DNA from: Forficula auricularia
Lineage: Eukaryota; Arthropoda; Insecta; Dermaptera; Forficulidae
Length of the DNA stretch: 64,000 nucleotides
Reading direction: 5' to 3'
Assembly (NCBI GenBank): GCA_024734495.1
Contig: JALMQS010000828.1
Span: 1,041,101-1,105,100 of the forward strand
Shown in pieces: positions 56,480 through 64,000 of this stretch. A program made the position numbers and the translations under genes. The notes beneath the pieces are model-generated. The model was not told the origin of the DNA. It did no database searches and saw nothing but the letters and a program-made list of their open reading frames with translations. Numbering within the stretch: the first letter of the stretch is position 1; the number at the start of each line of letters is the position of its first letter.

Positions 56480-56524
56480 GAAGCCCTGAAGAAGTAGGCA
56501 AAGTCGACGAAACGTTGGCTGTTA
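56480..56524 (+). ncRNA. Hammerhead ribozyme motif with different stems
   Basis: Plus strand: AGCC, CTGAAGA, stem II GTAGG...TCGAC (imperfect), GAAACGTT, GGCT. Stem I is AGCC with GGCT, a different sequence from the AAACC/GGTTT of the 40 and 55.8 kb copies yet fully complementary. This is compensatory change, strong evidence that the structure mattered. Stem II is weaker. Confidence 0.65.
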
Positions 56525-56830
56525 TATAAAAAAGTCACACATAAAAACTTGTCCTTATTTTCCTATTATAAACTTTCAAAATAATACTTATATATGTTTA
56601 TATGTTTATTTGCATCAAGCAGAGGACAACCACTTTGTTTCTCTTTATAAAATGTTTGTATTTCCAATACGGAGAACTGATTAGATTTTTGACTTTCTAG
56701 CTTTAGAACTAATGGTTAAAAATAGCAGAAAACATTTTTAGAATGATTTTTATTGAAATTTTAAAGCGATAGCGCTGTATATATAATCTAGGCACAAATG
56801 AACAATTTATATTTAAATATTTATTATAAA

Positions 56831-57025
56831 CTAGCTGCGACGGCCCGCCTTCGGCTGCCCTCTTGCTAGCCAGGGAGCACACCCCCTGGACCCCCAACCC
56901 AATAACCCCACTTCCCACTCGCCACCCCACGAACCCCACCCAGCACCTCCCACCCCCCGCACCATGAACCCATGCCCAACCACCGACCTCACCCCGCACC
57001 CCACCCCGCACCCACCCCGCACCAA
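56831..57025 (-). mobile_element. Helitron 3' end fragment
   Basis: On the minus strand it ends with the hairpin region CAGCCGAAGGCGGGCCGTCG and CAGCTAG followed by T, as in the complete Helitrons at 9.31 and 61.52 kb. Upstream is the same GGGGTCCAGGGG(G)TG-type block, then G-rich DNA. The 5' part is missing: sequence similarity stops near 57.025 kb. The minus-strand glycine-rich frames here are compositional. Confidence 0.8.
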
Positions 57026-57755
57026 GTAGAGATTAATTTCTTAATTTTTATTATTCTAGGAACTGCCTTTTACGCTCGGTAAGAAAATATTTAATCGAAA
57101 TGAATATCAGATTTAGATAACTATTAATTCACCGGAACTGCAAACACTGTACCGCAACTGTTTGTTTTATTTATGTAATTTGGACTGATGGACATATATG
57201 AAAGAGACAAACACAAGGTCATAAGTGCGAACCGTCGTAAGCCGAAGATTACCTGTAATCTGGGCCTTTCGTAGAAAATGCCAGGTCCCAGGCAAGTAAT
57301 ATTTTTGAGCGCCTTTTAAGTTCAAAATAAAATTCTGGGCAAGAAAATAAAAACAATTTTATTATATATTTATTAAATTATAACATTTTTATTTCACAGA
57401 ATTTTTTGCGCGCTTCAACATTAACAAATTCAGTTATTATGAGACCCGGGGCAACTGCCCCTCTTTCTTCCTCTGATAGGCTCCTGTCTGTAATTAATGT
57501 GAACTAAAGACAGAGTCACAAACATTAGCTCACTTATAAATATAAACTTAAACAACAGACATAAATATTGCTTTGAAAACTTTTATTTGTTAAAGATTTT
57601 GAACAGTGATGTGTGGTCTAATTATCGACTATCAAAATCCAATTCAATAACTAATATCCTTTAGCCTTTAAATGAATGTTATAGACCTTTTCAATAAGAT
57701 TGCAACTTTCTCGTCACGACAATCCATTAATGCTTATTATATTGATATTTTCCAG
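57026..57755. other. Non-coding spacer before a candidate exon
   Basis: A GGGGCAACTGCCCC palindrome at 57.45 kb resembles the GGCAGTTGCCCC string at 54.2 kb, an unidentified dispersed repeat. Otherwise there is nothing. The last 20 bases form a plausible pyrimidine-rich splice acceptor (TGATATTTTCCAG). Confidence 0.4.
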
Positions 57756-58065
57756 GCTCCGTTACCTGTAATTTCGAGATCATCGCCACCGGATGATCCA
57801 AGAGTGGAATTAAGTGAAGAGCAACAAGATCAAATTTTGCATGATATTCAACAACATCAAAGGCGGTACGATCCCGGTGTGCCGGAAGCGGAAGTGATTA
57901 CAGGTCCCGGACCTGATGGACAACCTCTCACGGTACAATTTCATTCGCAAATTAAACAACAACATCAAACTATTCAACCGTCACCAAAGCCAACAGTGAA
58001 TTCAGCGTCACTGAGACCTCGAGGGAGGGCCGAAGACGCCTTCCAAGAGGAACTTTTCCTTCAGA
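57756..58065 (+). CDS. Candidate internal exon of a host gene
   Basis: A 310-base exon candidate with acceptor TTTTCCAG|GCTCC and donor CAGA|GTAAGC. The frame is open throughout and encodes a proline/glutamine-rich, hydrophilic segment: APLPVISRSSPPDDPRVELS, EEQQDQILHDIQQHQRRYDP, GVPEAEVITGPGPDGQPLTV, then a Gln/Ser/Pro stretch and RPRGRAEDAFQEELFLQ. Codon use and GC content stand out against the spacer. Entry phase is 0 and exit phase is 1, so a downstream exon must begin in phase 1. I do not recognise the protein; the composition suits a disordered linker of a large extracellular or scaffold protein. No further exon of the same gene can be proven in the window. An ATG-initiated reading (57672) would need the acceptor to be ignored. 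Confidence 0.6.
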
Positions 58066-58494
58066 GTAAGCCAATTAGGAATATATTTAATTAATAATTA
58101 AATAATAATTATATGTTCTTAATGACTCCGCTATTTCCGACTAATAAATTTAATTATCTTAGTTGGTTTAGTATCATTGTGATTATAGTAAACCAACTAT
58201 AATTATCTGAGAAAATTATTATATGATACTATAATTAAACACCTCTCAATTATTAGCTGCAACCAAAGCTAGATAATTATTTTTTCATCAAGCTCTGGAC
58301 CGTGAGTATACTCAACATGAAAAAATGATGTTCCACCTCTGGGTGCTGAGATTAATTGCGAGGTGTTGAAGGTAGATGTTTCGCGACAATACTATCAAAA
58401 AGTTAATACTAGAGTATATAGTACAAACAATAAATATTCATAATTTATAAGCCCAAAACTTTTTGCTGTTTATGTACCACTACTAGCCAATCCC
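58066..58494. other. Possible intron sequence, unremarkable
   Basis: AT-rich DNA directly after the donor site. A short inverted pair TTAGTTGGTTTA / TAAACCAACTA at about 58.16-58.20 kb is visible; nothing else. Confidence 0.4.
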
Positions 58495-58677
58495 ATGCTC
58501 GTTGGCAACACTGTCCGAGCTTGTATATATTTTATCATAGAAATGTCAGATAAAGTACATTATAAAGGGAGATTTATAAAACAAAAAGTTCTTAATAAGC
58601 GATTGAAACCTGTTGCGACAATGACTGAAGTGAAAAACGTCAAAAAAGTACTAAAGTTAACCCACTTTTTAGGTTAA
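58495..58677 (+). CDS. Short basic frame of unknown nature
   Basis: Sixty codons; from the internal ATG (58543) the product reads MSDKVHYKGRFIKQKVLNKR followed by a lysine/valine-rich tail. The KGRFI(K)xKVLxKR pattern has protein-like periodicity, but I cannot assign a family. No splice signal or polyadenylation signal decides the matter. It could be the N-terminal relic of a transposon protein or chance. Confidence 0.2.
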   Translation: MLVGNTVRACIYFIIEMSDKVHYKGRFIKQKVLNKRLKPVATMTEVKNVKKVLKLTHFLG

Positions 58678-59162
58678 AAATATGCATTGTTGCCAGCTTG
58701 TTTTTAGTGTAAATTTTTCATTATACATTTTTATCATTTATTCATTATTATCTCAGAAACTGTGTTGTAACTATGAATTAAAATTTTGTTAAAAAATGTA
58801 TTAGTTATTGTTTAATGTGGGTTTAGTTTTTTATAACAATGGTAAGAAGAGTTTCTTAATTATAATTAAATATGTATGTAAACTTTCCGATATCCCGTAT
58901 AGTGCAATGTATAAGAGTCTGATAAACTCTATCTTTGGAATTTAATATCTCCGGAACTATCTTGTTCATAAATTTCGTTTTGTCACCAATCGATGCAGAA
59001 GTATTTAAATAATAATCTGTCTAAATTTCAAAAAATCCTAAGAAAATCTATATAGTGAAACAACTACCTTAATAAATTATAGTTTAATATTTAGGCCACT
59101 AAATAGCTATATGGCTGTGAAAATAAATAAAGAAAAAATTAAAAATGTTATTAAATACCATT
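58678..59162. other. Non-coding AT-rich DNA
   Basis: I see nothing beyond short frames and A/T tracts. Confidence 0.45.
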
Positions 59163-59275
59163 TTCATATAGACATTTAGAATTAGTATGGGTTCTATGAC
59201 TTGCTCAGTTGGTAAAGCTTCACAACGTTACGTGGGGACAGGGGTTCAACCTCCGGCTGTTCCTTTTGTCTATAT
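59163..59275 (+). mobile_element. tRNA-derived SINE copy
   Basis: It opens with TTCATATAGACATTTAGAAT, then TGGGTTC, then a tRNA-like A box (CTTGCTCAGTTGGTAAAGC) and B box (GGGTTCAACCTCC), and ends CCTTTTGTCTATA. Leader and trailer match the minus-strand copy at 31.63 kb, while the tRNA-like bodies differ considerably. It is followed within 10 bases by a Rep-A copy. The B box has one change from consensus. Confidence 0.6.
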
Positions 59276-59283
59276 ATCTATCT

Positions 59284-60099
59284 ATTTTTACTTTACCATA
59301 CAGGGTATGGTCAAGTATTGTAATCGTGCATGAAAAAAGTGTTTTTTTCCTTCTTTTTTTCGAAATATCTAAAAAACGGCTGAAACTATTTTGATTAAAA
59401 AAATTGAGCGAAACCATGGCAGTTAGGTCTACAAAAAAGCTCTAATAAGTGAACATCGAAAAAATTATATTTTTCGAGATAATAATTGTTTTGTCAAAAT
59501 GTCTGTTAGTTAGTCTGTGCGTTACCAAATTTGTGTACGAGCTAGCTCAAAAACTAGTGTGAATATCGAAACCAAATTTCACACGTAGTTTTGTTCCATT
59601 GAGATTAAGAGCTGATTAGATTTTGGTGCATATCGACCCAAAATTAAGGGGGTCGAGGGGGGTTAAAAATTAAAAATCTAGGTCGTTTGAGCAAACTCAA
59701 CCAACTTTTGTATACATAATCAGTGGACCCCCAGAAGTCTAAAAATGAAAAATCTAACCGCCCAAATGGGGGGGAGGGTCAAAAAATGAAAATCTTGGCC
59801 ATATAGCAAACTCAACCAAATTTTGTATACATAATCAGTGGGTCCCCAGAAGTCTAAAAATGCAAAAACTAACCGCCCGAAATGGAGGAGGGGTGGTCAA
59901 AAATGAAAATCTTTGCCATTTACCAAACTCAACCCAATTTTGTATACATAATCAGTGGGTCCCAGGAGTCTAAAAATGCAAAAACTAACCCCCCCCTACA
60001 TGATTATAAATAATTTTATTAAATATTTAATATAAGTGAGGGGACAGGTTGTATGGTAAAGTCAAGTGGATGGCCACATCAGAACACGTCAGCTTATTT
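59284..60099 (+). mobile_element. Rep-A copy, longest, three internal modules
   Basis: It begins ATTTTTACTTTACCATACAG and ends ACACGTCAGCTTATTT. The module centred on TTTTGTATACATAATCAGTG occurs three times in a row (about 59.69-59.97 kb), against one in the 54.3 kb copy, so module number varies. Near the ends, ACTTTACCATACA and its complement TGTATGGTAAAGT form a short subterminal inverted pair. The copy inserted just 46 bases upstream of a splice-acceptor-like site. There is no protein. Confidence 0.85.
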
Positions 60100-60145
60100 A
60101 TATATATTTTATTATTATATTTTTTTATCACTCTCTTTTTTTCAG

Positions 60146-60274
60146 AAATGCCCGGTTCTATATAATGATCTTATAGGTGCTGCATTCTCTGAGAATGCGC
60201 ATCATTATCATACAAAGAAATTGATTCACTTGGAAGGTTTTGTGGATTTTAAAATTTACACCTCAAATTCCTAG
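60146..60274 (+). CDS. Candidate terminal exon
   Basis: A strong acceptor (CACTCTCTTTTTTTCAG) is followed by an open frame KCPVLYNDLIGAAFSENAHH continuing YHTKKLIHLEGFVDFKIYTS to a TAG. Protein-like composition, 43 codons. I cannot name it and cannot connect it to the exon at 57.76 kb: that exon leaves in phase 1, and this frame is read in phase 0 from the acceptor. An ATG two bases after the AG (AAATG) gives a different frame. Tentative. Confidence 0.35.
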   Translation, partial: KCPVLYNDLIGAAFSENAHHYHTKKLIHLEGFVDFKIYTSNS

Positions 60275-60484
60275 TTCCTATTTCACTTGACAGCAATGAT
60301 TCTTTCATTATGAAAAAATTACTTTTTTATCTGCTAAATTCATCTATCTTGTTGATACCATGGTATTAGTTTGACTTTGTGTAATCAAAATAAAATTGAA
60401 ACCAAAATTGTCACCATAATGTGGTATATTATACTGCTTTTTTCTTCAAAAAAGATATGAATGCAAGAAGAAGAATGCACTTGA
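60275..60484. other. Short AT-rich spacer
   Basis: Between the two candidate coding pieces. It contains GCTTTTTTCTTCAAAAAAG, a possible weak acceptor at 60454. Nothing else. Confidence 0.35.
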
Positions 60485-60760
60485 AAATCTAAAGTATATG
60501 GTAGAGTTGCCATTTCGAATGCAACAATCTGGAAAGGGTTTGCTAAGTTTCAAAACAGGAAATTTTACCCCAAAGATAAGTCTCAAAACAGACTTTTGAA
60601 GCACCAATTAAACATTTTCTACTCTACTGTCAACTACAGAAGAAATACTTTGAAGATACTAGTTCTAGCTGAACATATTAATCTGGGCCTTGATACTGAT
60701 GATTCTAAAGATGAGGAACTCCAGAGGAATTGGAAGAATCTTCTGATTGTTAAAGACTAA
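60485..60760 (+). CDS. Open frame without ATG, possible 3' exon or relic
   Basis: Ninety-one sense codons before TAA: KSKVYGRVAISNATIWKGFA, KFQNRKFYPKDKSQNRLLKH, QLNIFYSTVNYRRNTLKILV, LAEHINLGLDTDDSKDEELQ, RNWKNLLIVKD. The residue mix and the acidic DTDDSKDEE patch look like genuine protein rather than AT-rich noise. No initiator, no strong acceptor and no homologue that I recognise. It is followed by AT-rich DNA with AATTAAA strings that could serve polyadenylation. Confidence 0.3.
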   Translation, partial: KSKVYGRVAISNATIWKGFAKFQNRKFYPKDKSQNRLLKHQLNIFYSTVNYRRNTLKILVLAEHINLGLDTDDSKDEELQRNWKNLLIVKD

Positions 60761-61523
60761 TCATCATTTGACTTTGTTCATACATTTTTAGTTTAAATTT
60801 ATGTTTTAAAATAATTAAATAGCTTAAAATTGTAAAAATCATAATTTCTTCTTTAAAAAATACTTCCTAGAATTAGTAAAATTGCTCTTATAGAAACGTT
60901 TTAAAAATAAAAATAATTTTATCCAATTAAAAATAAATCGTCAAATAGTCTCTCTACCCTAAATGAAGATCTACTGAAGAAACTATCACAGAAAACAAGT
61001 ACAATAACTAATTGGTTGTAGAATGATACCTTTAAGTCCTCTTTTAAGAAGGCCATATTGAACCAAATGAAATATATAAACCAAGAGACTATAAACATGC
61101 CAATAATATGACAACATCATTATCTTAAAAATCTTGGCTATGTAATCTTGAACGAGTAACCACAACGCTCAACTACAGATTGTCATGAATAGACTTGTGG
61201 CCTCTGAAAGGGAGGTTTTGAGCGATATTGTTACCCCCCACGTAATAATATAAATCCCCTATCTCGAACCTTTGGGGTATTTGTTTAGTTTTCAATAGAA
61301 TTTCCTGAATAACATAAAGTTAAATTTTTTGAGAGCTATAAATAAATTATTCCCCCATAACCTCAGAATCTATGAGAGGGAAATATTTCAATTACCCCAG
61401 AGAGGAAAAAAGGAAAAAATAGAAATGCAAAATTTATTGTATACTACGCTTTTTTACCATTCTCAAAATGATTTTTTGAAATTGCCTTAGAAAAATCCAC
61501 TAAATTTTCCAAATGATCCAATA
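60761..61523. other. Non-coding AT-rich DNA
   Basis: No gene or repeat recognised. It ends at the A|T target site of the following Helitron. Confidence 0.45.
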
Positions 61524-62511
61524 TCTATATATATATATATAAAATTAAGATTTTGTCTGTACATTGCTCCAAATCACGCCAAATTTTGGTTGCACACGTT
61601 TCAAGCAAAATTATGAACGAAAACACCCTCAACAAAATTCCTGTCTGTATGTTTCCGTCGTTTCCGAAAACTGCTCACGAATCACGTAAAAACGGCTGAA
61701 GGGATTATTATGAAATTTCATATTTACATCAGATGTTTTCTAACTTACGTTTTTAGCTATATAAAGTTTTGATATTTTTACCCCAGAAGGGGGTTTGGGG
61801 GAGGGGAGGGGCGCACGAATTAAAATTATCAAATAACTCCTAAGCTATTAACTCTGCGGCAAATTTTATTATGAGCAAAGTTGTAGGGGATGTGATTTCT
61901 GACAACTTTTGTTTAAAAAAATTCCCCCCAAAAAACCACCCAAAAAGGGGGGGGGGATCAAAATATAAAAATTTTTGCTCTTTGGCCAAACTCAACCAAA
62001 TTTTGTATACATAATCTGTGAGTCACTAGAAACCTAGAAATGCAAAAACTAACCACCCAAAATGGGGGTAGGGGGGGATCAAAAAATGAAAATTCTTACC
62101 CTTAGAGCCAACTTGACCAAATTTTGTATAGATAATCTGTGGGTCACTAGGAGCCTAGAAATGCAAAAAGTGGGTGCGGGTGTGGAATGGAGTGGGGATG
62201 GGTTAGGGTATGTGTTTCGCGGGGTGGAATGGGGGTGGTGGTGCAGGGTTGGTGGAGTGGGGGGTTCAGGTGAGGGTCCAGAGGCGTAGAGTGGTACTAC
62301 GGGGGTGGGGTCCGAGGTGAGTGGGATGCGGGATGTAGTGTGGGGTGCTGGTCTGGGTGCGGGGGTTGGGCACGAATGCAGAGTTTGGGGGTGGGGGTAC
62401 TTGCTGGGTTTCGGGGGGTGTGGTGGGTAGGAGTGGGGTTCCTGGGTTGGGGGTCCAGGGGCGTGCCCCCTGGCTAGCAAGAGGTCCGCCGAAGGCGGGC
62501 CTTGCAGCTAG
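61524..62511 (+). mobile_element. Complete non-autonomous Helitron, 988 bp
   Basis: It starts TCTATATATATATATATA after an A and runs through AAGATTTTGTCTGTACATTG and CTCCAAATCACGCC. It ends with the GTCCGCCGAAGGCGGGC hairpin, CTTGCAG and CTAG before a T. Two copies of the module around CCAAATTTTGTATA(C/G)ATAATC lie at 61.99-62.16 kb, followed by a strongly G-rich stretch to the 3' hairpin. No Rep/helicase frame; the frames on both strands at 62.06-62.58 kb are compositional. It is the same family as 9307-9982 with a longer interior. Confidence 0.9.
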
Positions 62512-63329
62512 TATATAATATAATTTAAAAGATGTATTTATACTTGAAAAAAATTTGGAGAACAAATTGGGAAACATCTAATCGAAAATCATTCATTCAG
62601 ACTTCTACACCTAATAATCATATATATCGTGATCAAAACCAATTCCGCAAAAAAATAAATATAATGTGAAAACAAATTTTTCCATTCTGATAATCAAATA
62701 ATGCAAAAATATAGCTCTTAAATTCTATATAATAATTTATTATATCATGTCAAGTTTAAGTATTAATTTAAATAAGTAGCTTTCATTTTAATATTAAGTA
62801 GATCATGAATTGCAGGCGGAGTATTCATTGTCTAATTTTTTGCTTTAAGTTTTAAGATTGTTTAATTCTCTGTTTTCTTTTTCTTTTAGGAACTTAAAAT
62901 TTATTTTAGCAATGAACCATACATGATAAAAACACTAAAACTTGATATATTCAATAGAAAATCAAATAAATTTTGGCCATTTGCGAACCATCTTCTTCAG
63001 CATGTTCGAAAGAAAAAATTTAAACTTTTCACTTACAATTTATGATTTTAATTTTAATTAAGATGTTAACTTTTTTATCTTTCATTTAATCTATAAGATA
63101 ATAATATACTTATACAATTTGAAAATAAAGTGAAATTTTTAAACTCCTAATACTCTCTTTACAAGGCAGAAACTGTGATCGCGAATATAATCCAAAATTT
63201 GTTAATTTAAAATCTCTTTTGAACAGCAATTGATGTTTAATTTGAGAGGTTTCTTTATTGCAATCAGCTGTAGATATTTTGTGAAGAATAGATAAAGGAA
63301 AAAATTAATTTCCTATAATTTTTATAAAA
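62512..63329. other. Non-coding DNA with weak ribozyme-like string
   Basis: TATATCGTGATCAAAACCAA followed by TTCCGCAAAA at about 62.62 kb recurs at 63.82 kb (TATATCATGATCAAAACTAA), in the loop of the terminal inverted array. Near 62.99 kb the minus strand has CTGAAGAAGATGGTTCGCAAA, with GCAAA instead of GAAA, so it is not called a ribozyme. Confidence 0.4.
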
Positions 63330-63567
63330 TCATCATTATCATGAATTTTATTAATCCACTTGATGCTCTTATACTTGGTCAAAACTCAGGATGGACGGTG
63401 AGTATGAAAATAAATAAATAGATTATTTATTTTGATTCATCCGCTTGTTGCTCTTTTTACTCGGTCTTTTAATCTCAGGATGGATGTTGAGTATTAATAA
63501 GAATAAATAATTAAATTATTTAATATTATGAGAGATATTTTATTTTGGTTAACAATGTTGACCAATT

Positions 63568-63612
63568 TTTTTACATTGTTTCGGCATTCTCTGCCTTCAT
63601 CAGGACCTTAAA
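63568..63612 (-). ncRNA. Hammerhead-like motif
   Basis: Minus strand: CTGATGA, stem II GGC-AGAGAAT-GCC with an extra A before it, GAAACAATGTA. The core is canonical and stem II is three pairs. ACA and TGT could give a three-pair stem III, but no stem I partner directly follows. Moderate. Confidence 0.45.
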
Positions 63613-63744
63613 AATAATTTTTTATACAAAGAAAAAAGAGCAACAAGCGGATGAATCAAAATAAACTTACCGGTCTAGCATCATTATAATTAAGATTATT
63701 TATTATAAGAGTTTTTTATTTCCAGGTTAACAATGGTGGCCAAT

Positions 63745-63790
63745 TTTTACATCATTTCGGCTTACTCTGCCTTCATCAAAACCTTTAAAA
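63745..63790 (-). ncRNA. Hammerhead-like motif, variant core
   Basis: Minus strand: TTGATGA, stem II GGC...GCC, GAAATGATGTA. The first core base is T instead of C. It is the inverted partner of the block at 63880-63916. Confidence 0.35.
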
Positions 63791-63879
63791 TTTTTTTACA
63801 AAAATGTCTTATTATTATATATATCATGATCAAAACTAATTCCGCAAAATAAGACATTATTGTAAAAAAAATTTTAAGT

Positions 63880-63916
63880 TTCTGATAAAGGTAGAGTAAG
63901 CCGAAATGATGTGAAA
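63880..63916 (+). ncRNA. Hammerhead-like motif, variant core
   Basis: Plus strand: CTGATAA, stem II GGT...GCC (one G-T pair), GAAATGATGTG. The invariant G8-equivalent is A, so this copy should be inactive. Confidence 0.35.
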
Positions 63917-64000
63917 ATTGGCCACCATTGTTAACCTGGAAATAAAAAACCTCTTATAATAAATAATCTATTTATTTATTTTTATACTCACCCTCCATCC

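Larger units (their letters stand above)
63330..64000. repeat. Nested inverted array with hammerhead-like blocks
   Basis: One arm (63.69-63.80 kb: TTATTTCCAGGTTAACAATG, GTGGCCAATTTTTACATCAT) is repeated in complement at 63.88-63.97 kb. The segment CTCAGGATGGACGGTGAGTA at 63.39 kb reappears in complement at the very end of the window. AGAGCAACAAGCGGATGAAT at 63.64 kb is the complement of 63.44 kb. Three ribozyme-like blocks lie inside (listed separately). It probably consists of two related elements inserted into each other and continues beyond the window. Confidence 0.7.

Noticed and set aside
62062..62577. Overlapping frames on both strands
   Set aside because: Same explanation: G-rich Helitron tract.
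62985..63020. CTGAAGA string as a further hammerhead
   Set aside because: GAAA is replaced by GCAAA and neither stem I nor a palindromic stem III is present.

Overview
The window is strongly AT-rich eukaryotic DNA and almost all of it is mobile-element sediment. Protein fragments (a Penelope-like reverse transcriptase with GIY-YIG nuclease, a P/THAP-type transposase, a jockey/CR1-like LINE tail, a gag-aspartic protease polyprotein) together with Helitrons, hAT elements and a tRNA-derived SINE point to an animal, most likely an arthropod. I cannot name the species. No complete host gene is visible. At best there are single candidate exons at 57.76-58.07 kb, 60.15-60.27 kb and, weakly, 35.40-35.52 kb. 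The stretch may be intergenic, or intronic within a large gene.

Layout. 0-16 kb: a hAT element with perfect 8-bp target duplication (2.45-3.80 kb), a 2x127-bp duplication (5.1-5.35 kb), a repeat family called Rep-A here (7.29-8.01 and 13.48-13.94 kb), a Helitron with exact ends (9.31-9.98 kb), a palindromic MITE (12.36-12.63 kb), a 5x52-bp array (13.94-14.20 kb) and a fold-back carrying a hammerhead motif (15.66-15.86 kb). 16-35 kb: LINE tails (18.2 and 20.5-21.3 kb), a diverged inverted duplication (23.6-24.1 versus 28.97-29.77 kb) whose second copy is interrupted by a 276-bp ribozyme-bearing insertion with a 13-bp target duplication, a long hairpin (27.3-27.8 kb), a BACK-like protein fragment, a SINE, another Rep-A copy and a small TIR element with two CRE-type sites. 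35-45 kb: small MITEs, two adjoining giant fold-backs (39.96-40.92 kb), a 5'-truncated Penelope-like element (41.43-43.01 kb) and a second repeat family (Rep-B). 45-51 kb: an LTR retrotransposon unit encoding only gag, protease and a coiled coil, flanked by two copies of a ~615-bp repeat, then a frameshifted P-type transposase. 51-64 kb: LINE relic, satellite-like tandem array, more ribozyme fold-backs, Helitron ends, two Rep-A copies, a second SINE copy, candidate exons, a complete Helitron and a nested inverted array running off the window.

The most interesting signal is a dispersed set of hammerhead-ribozyme-like motifs: CTGANGA, stem II, GAAA, then a palindromic stem III of ACGT or ATATAT. 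In the best seven copies the sequence just before CTGANGA is complementary to the sequence just after the predicted cleavage site, and the letters of that stem differ between families while the pairing is kept. They sit in short inverted-repeat elements that look like non-autonomous relatives of Penelope-like elements, and two elements carry head-to-head ribozyme pairs. A degenerate version lies in both termini of the coding Penelope-like element.
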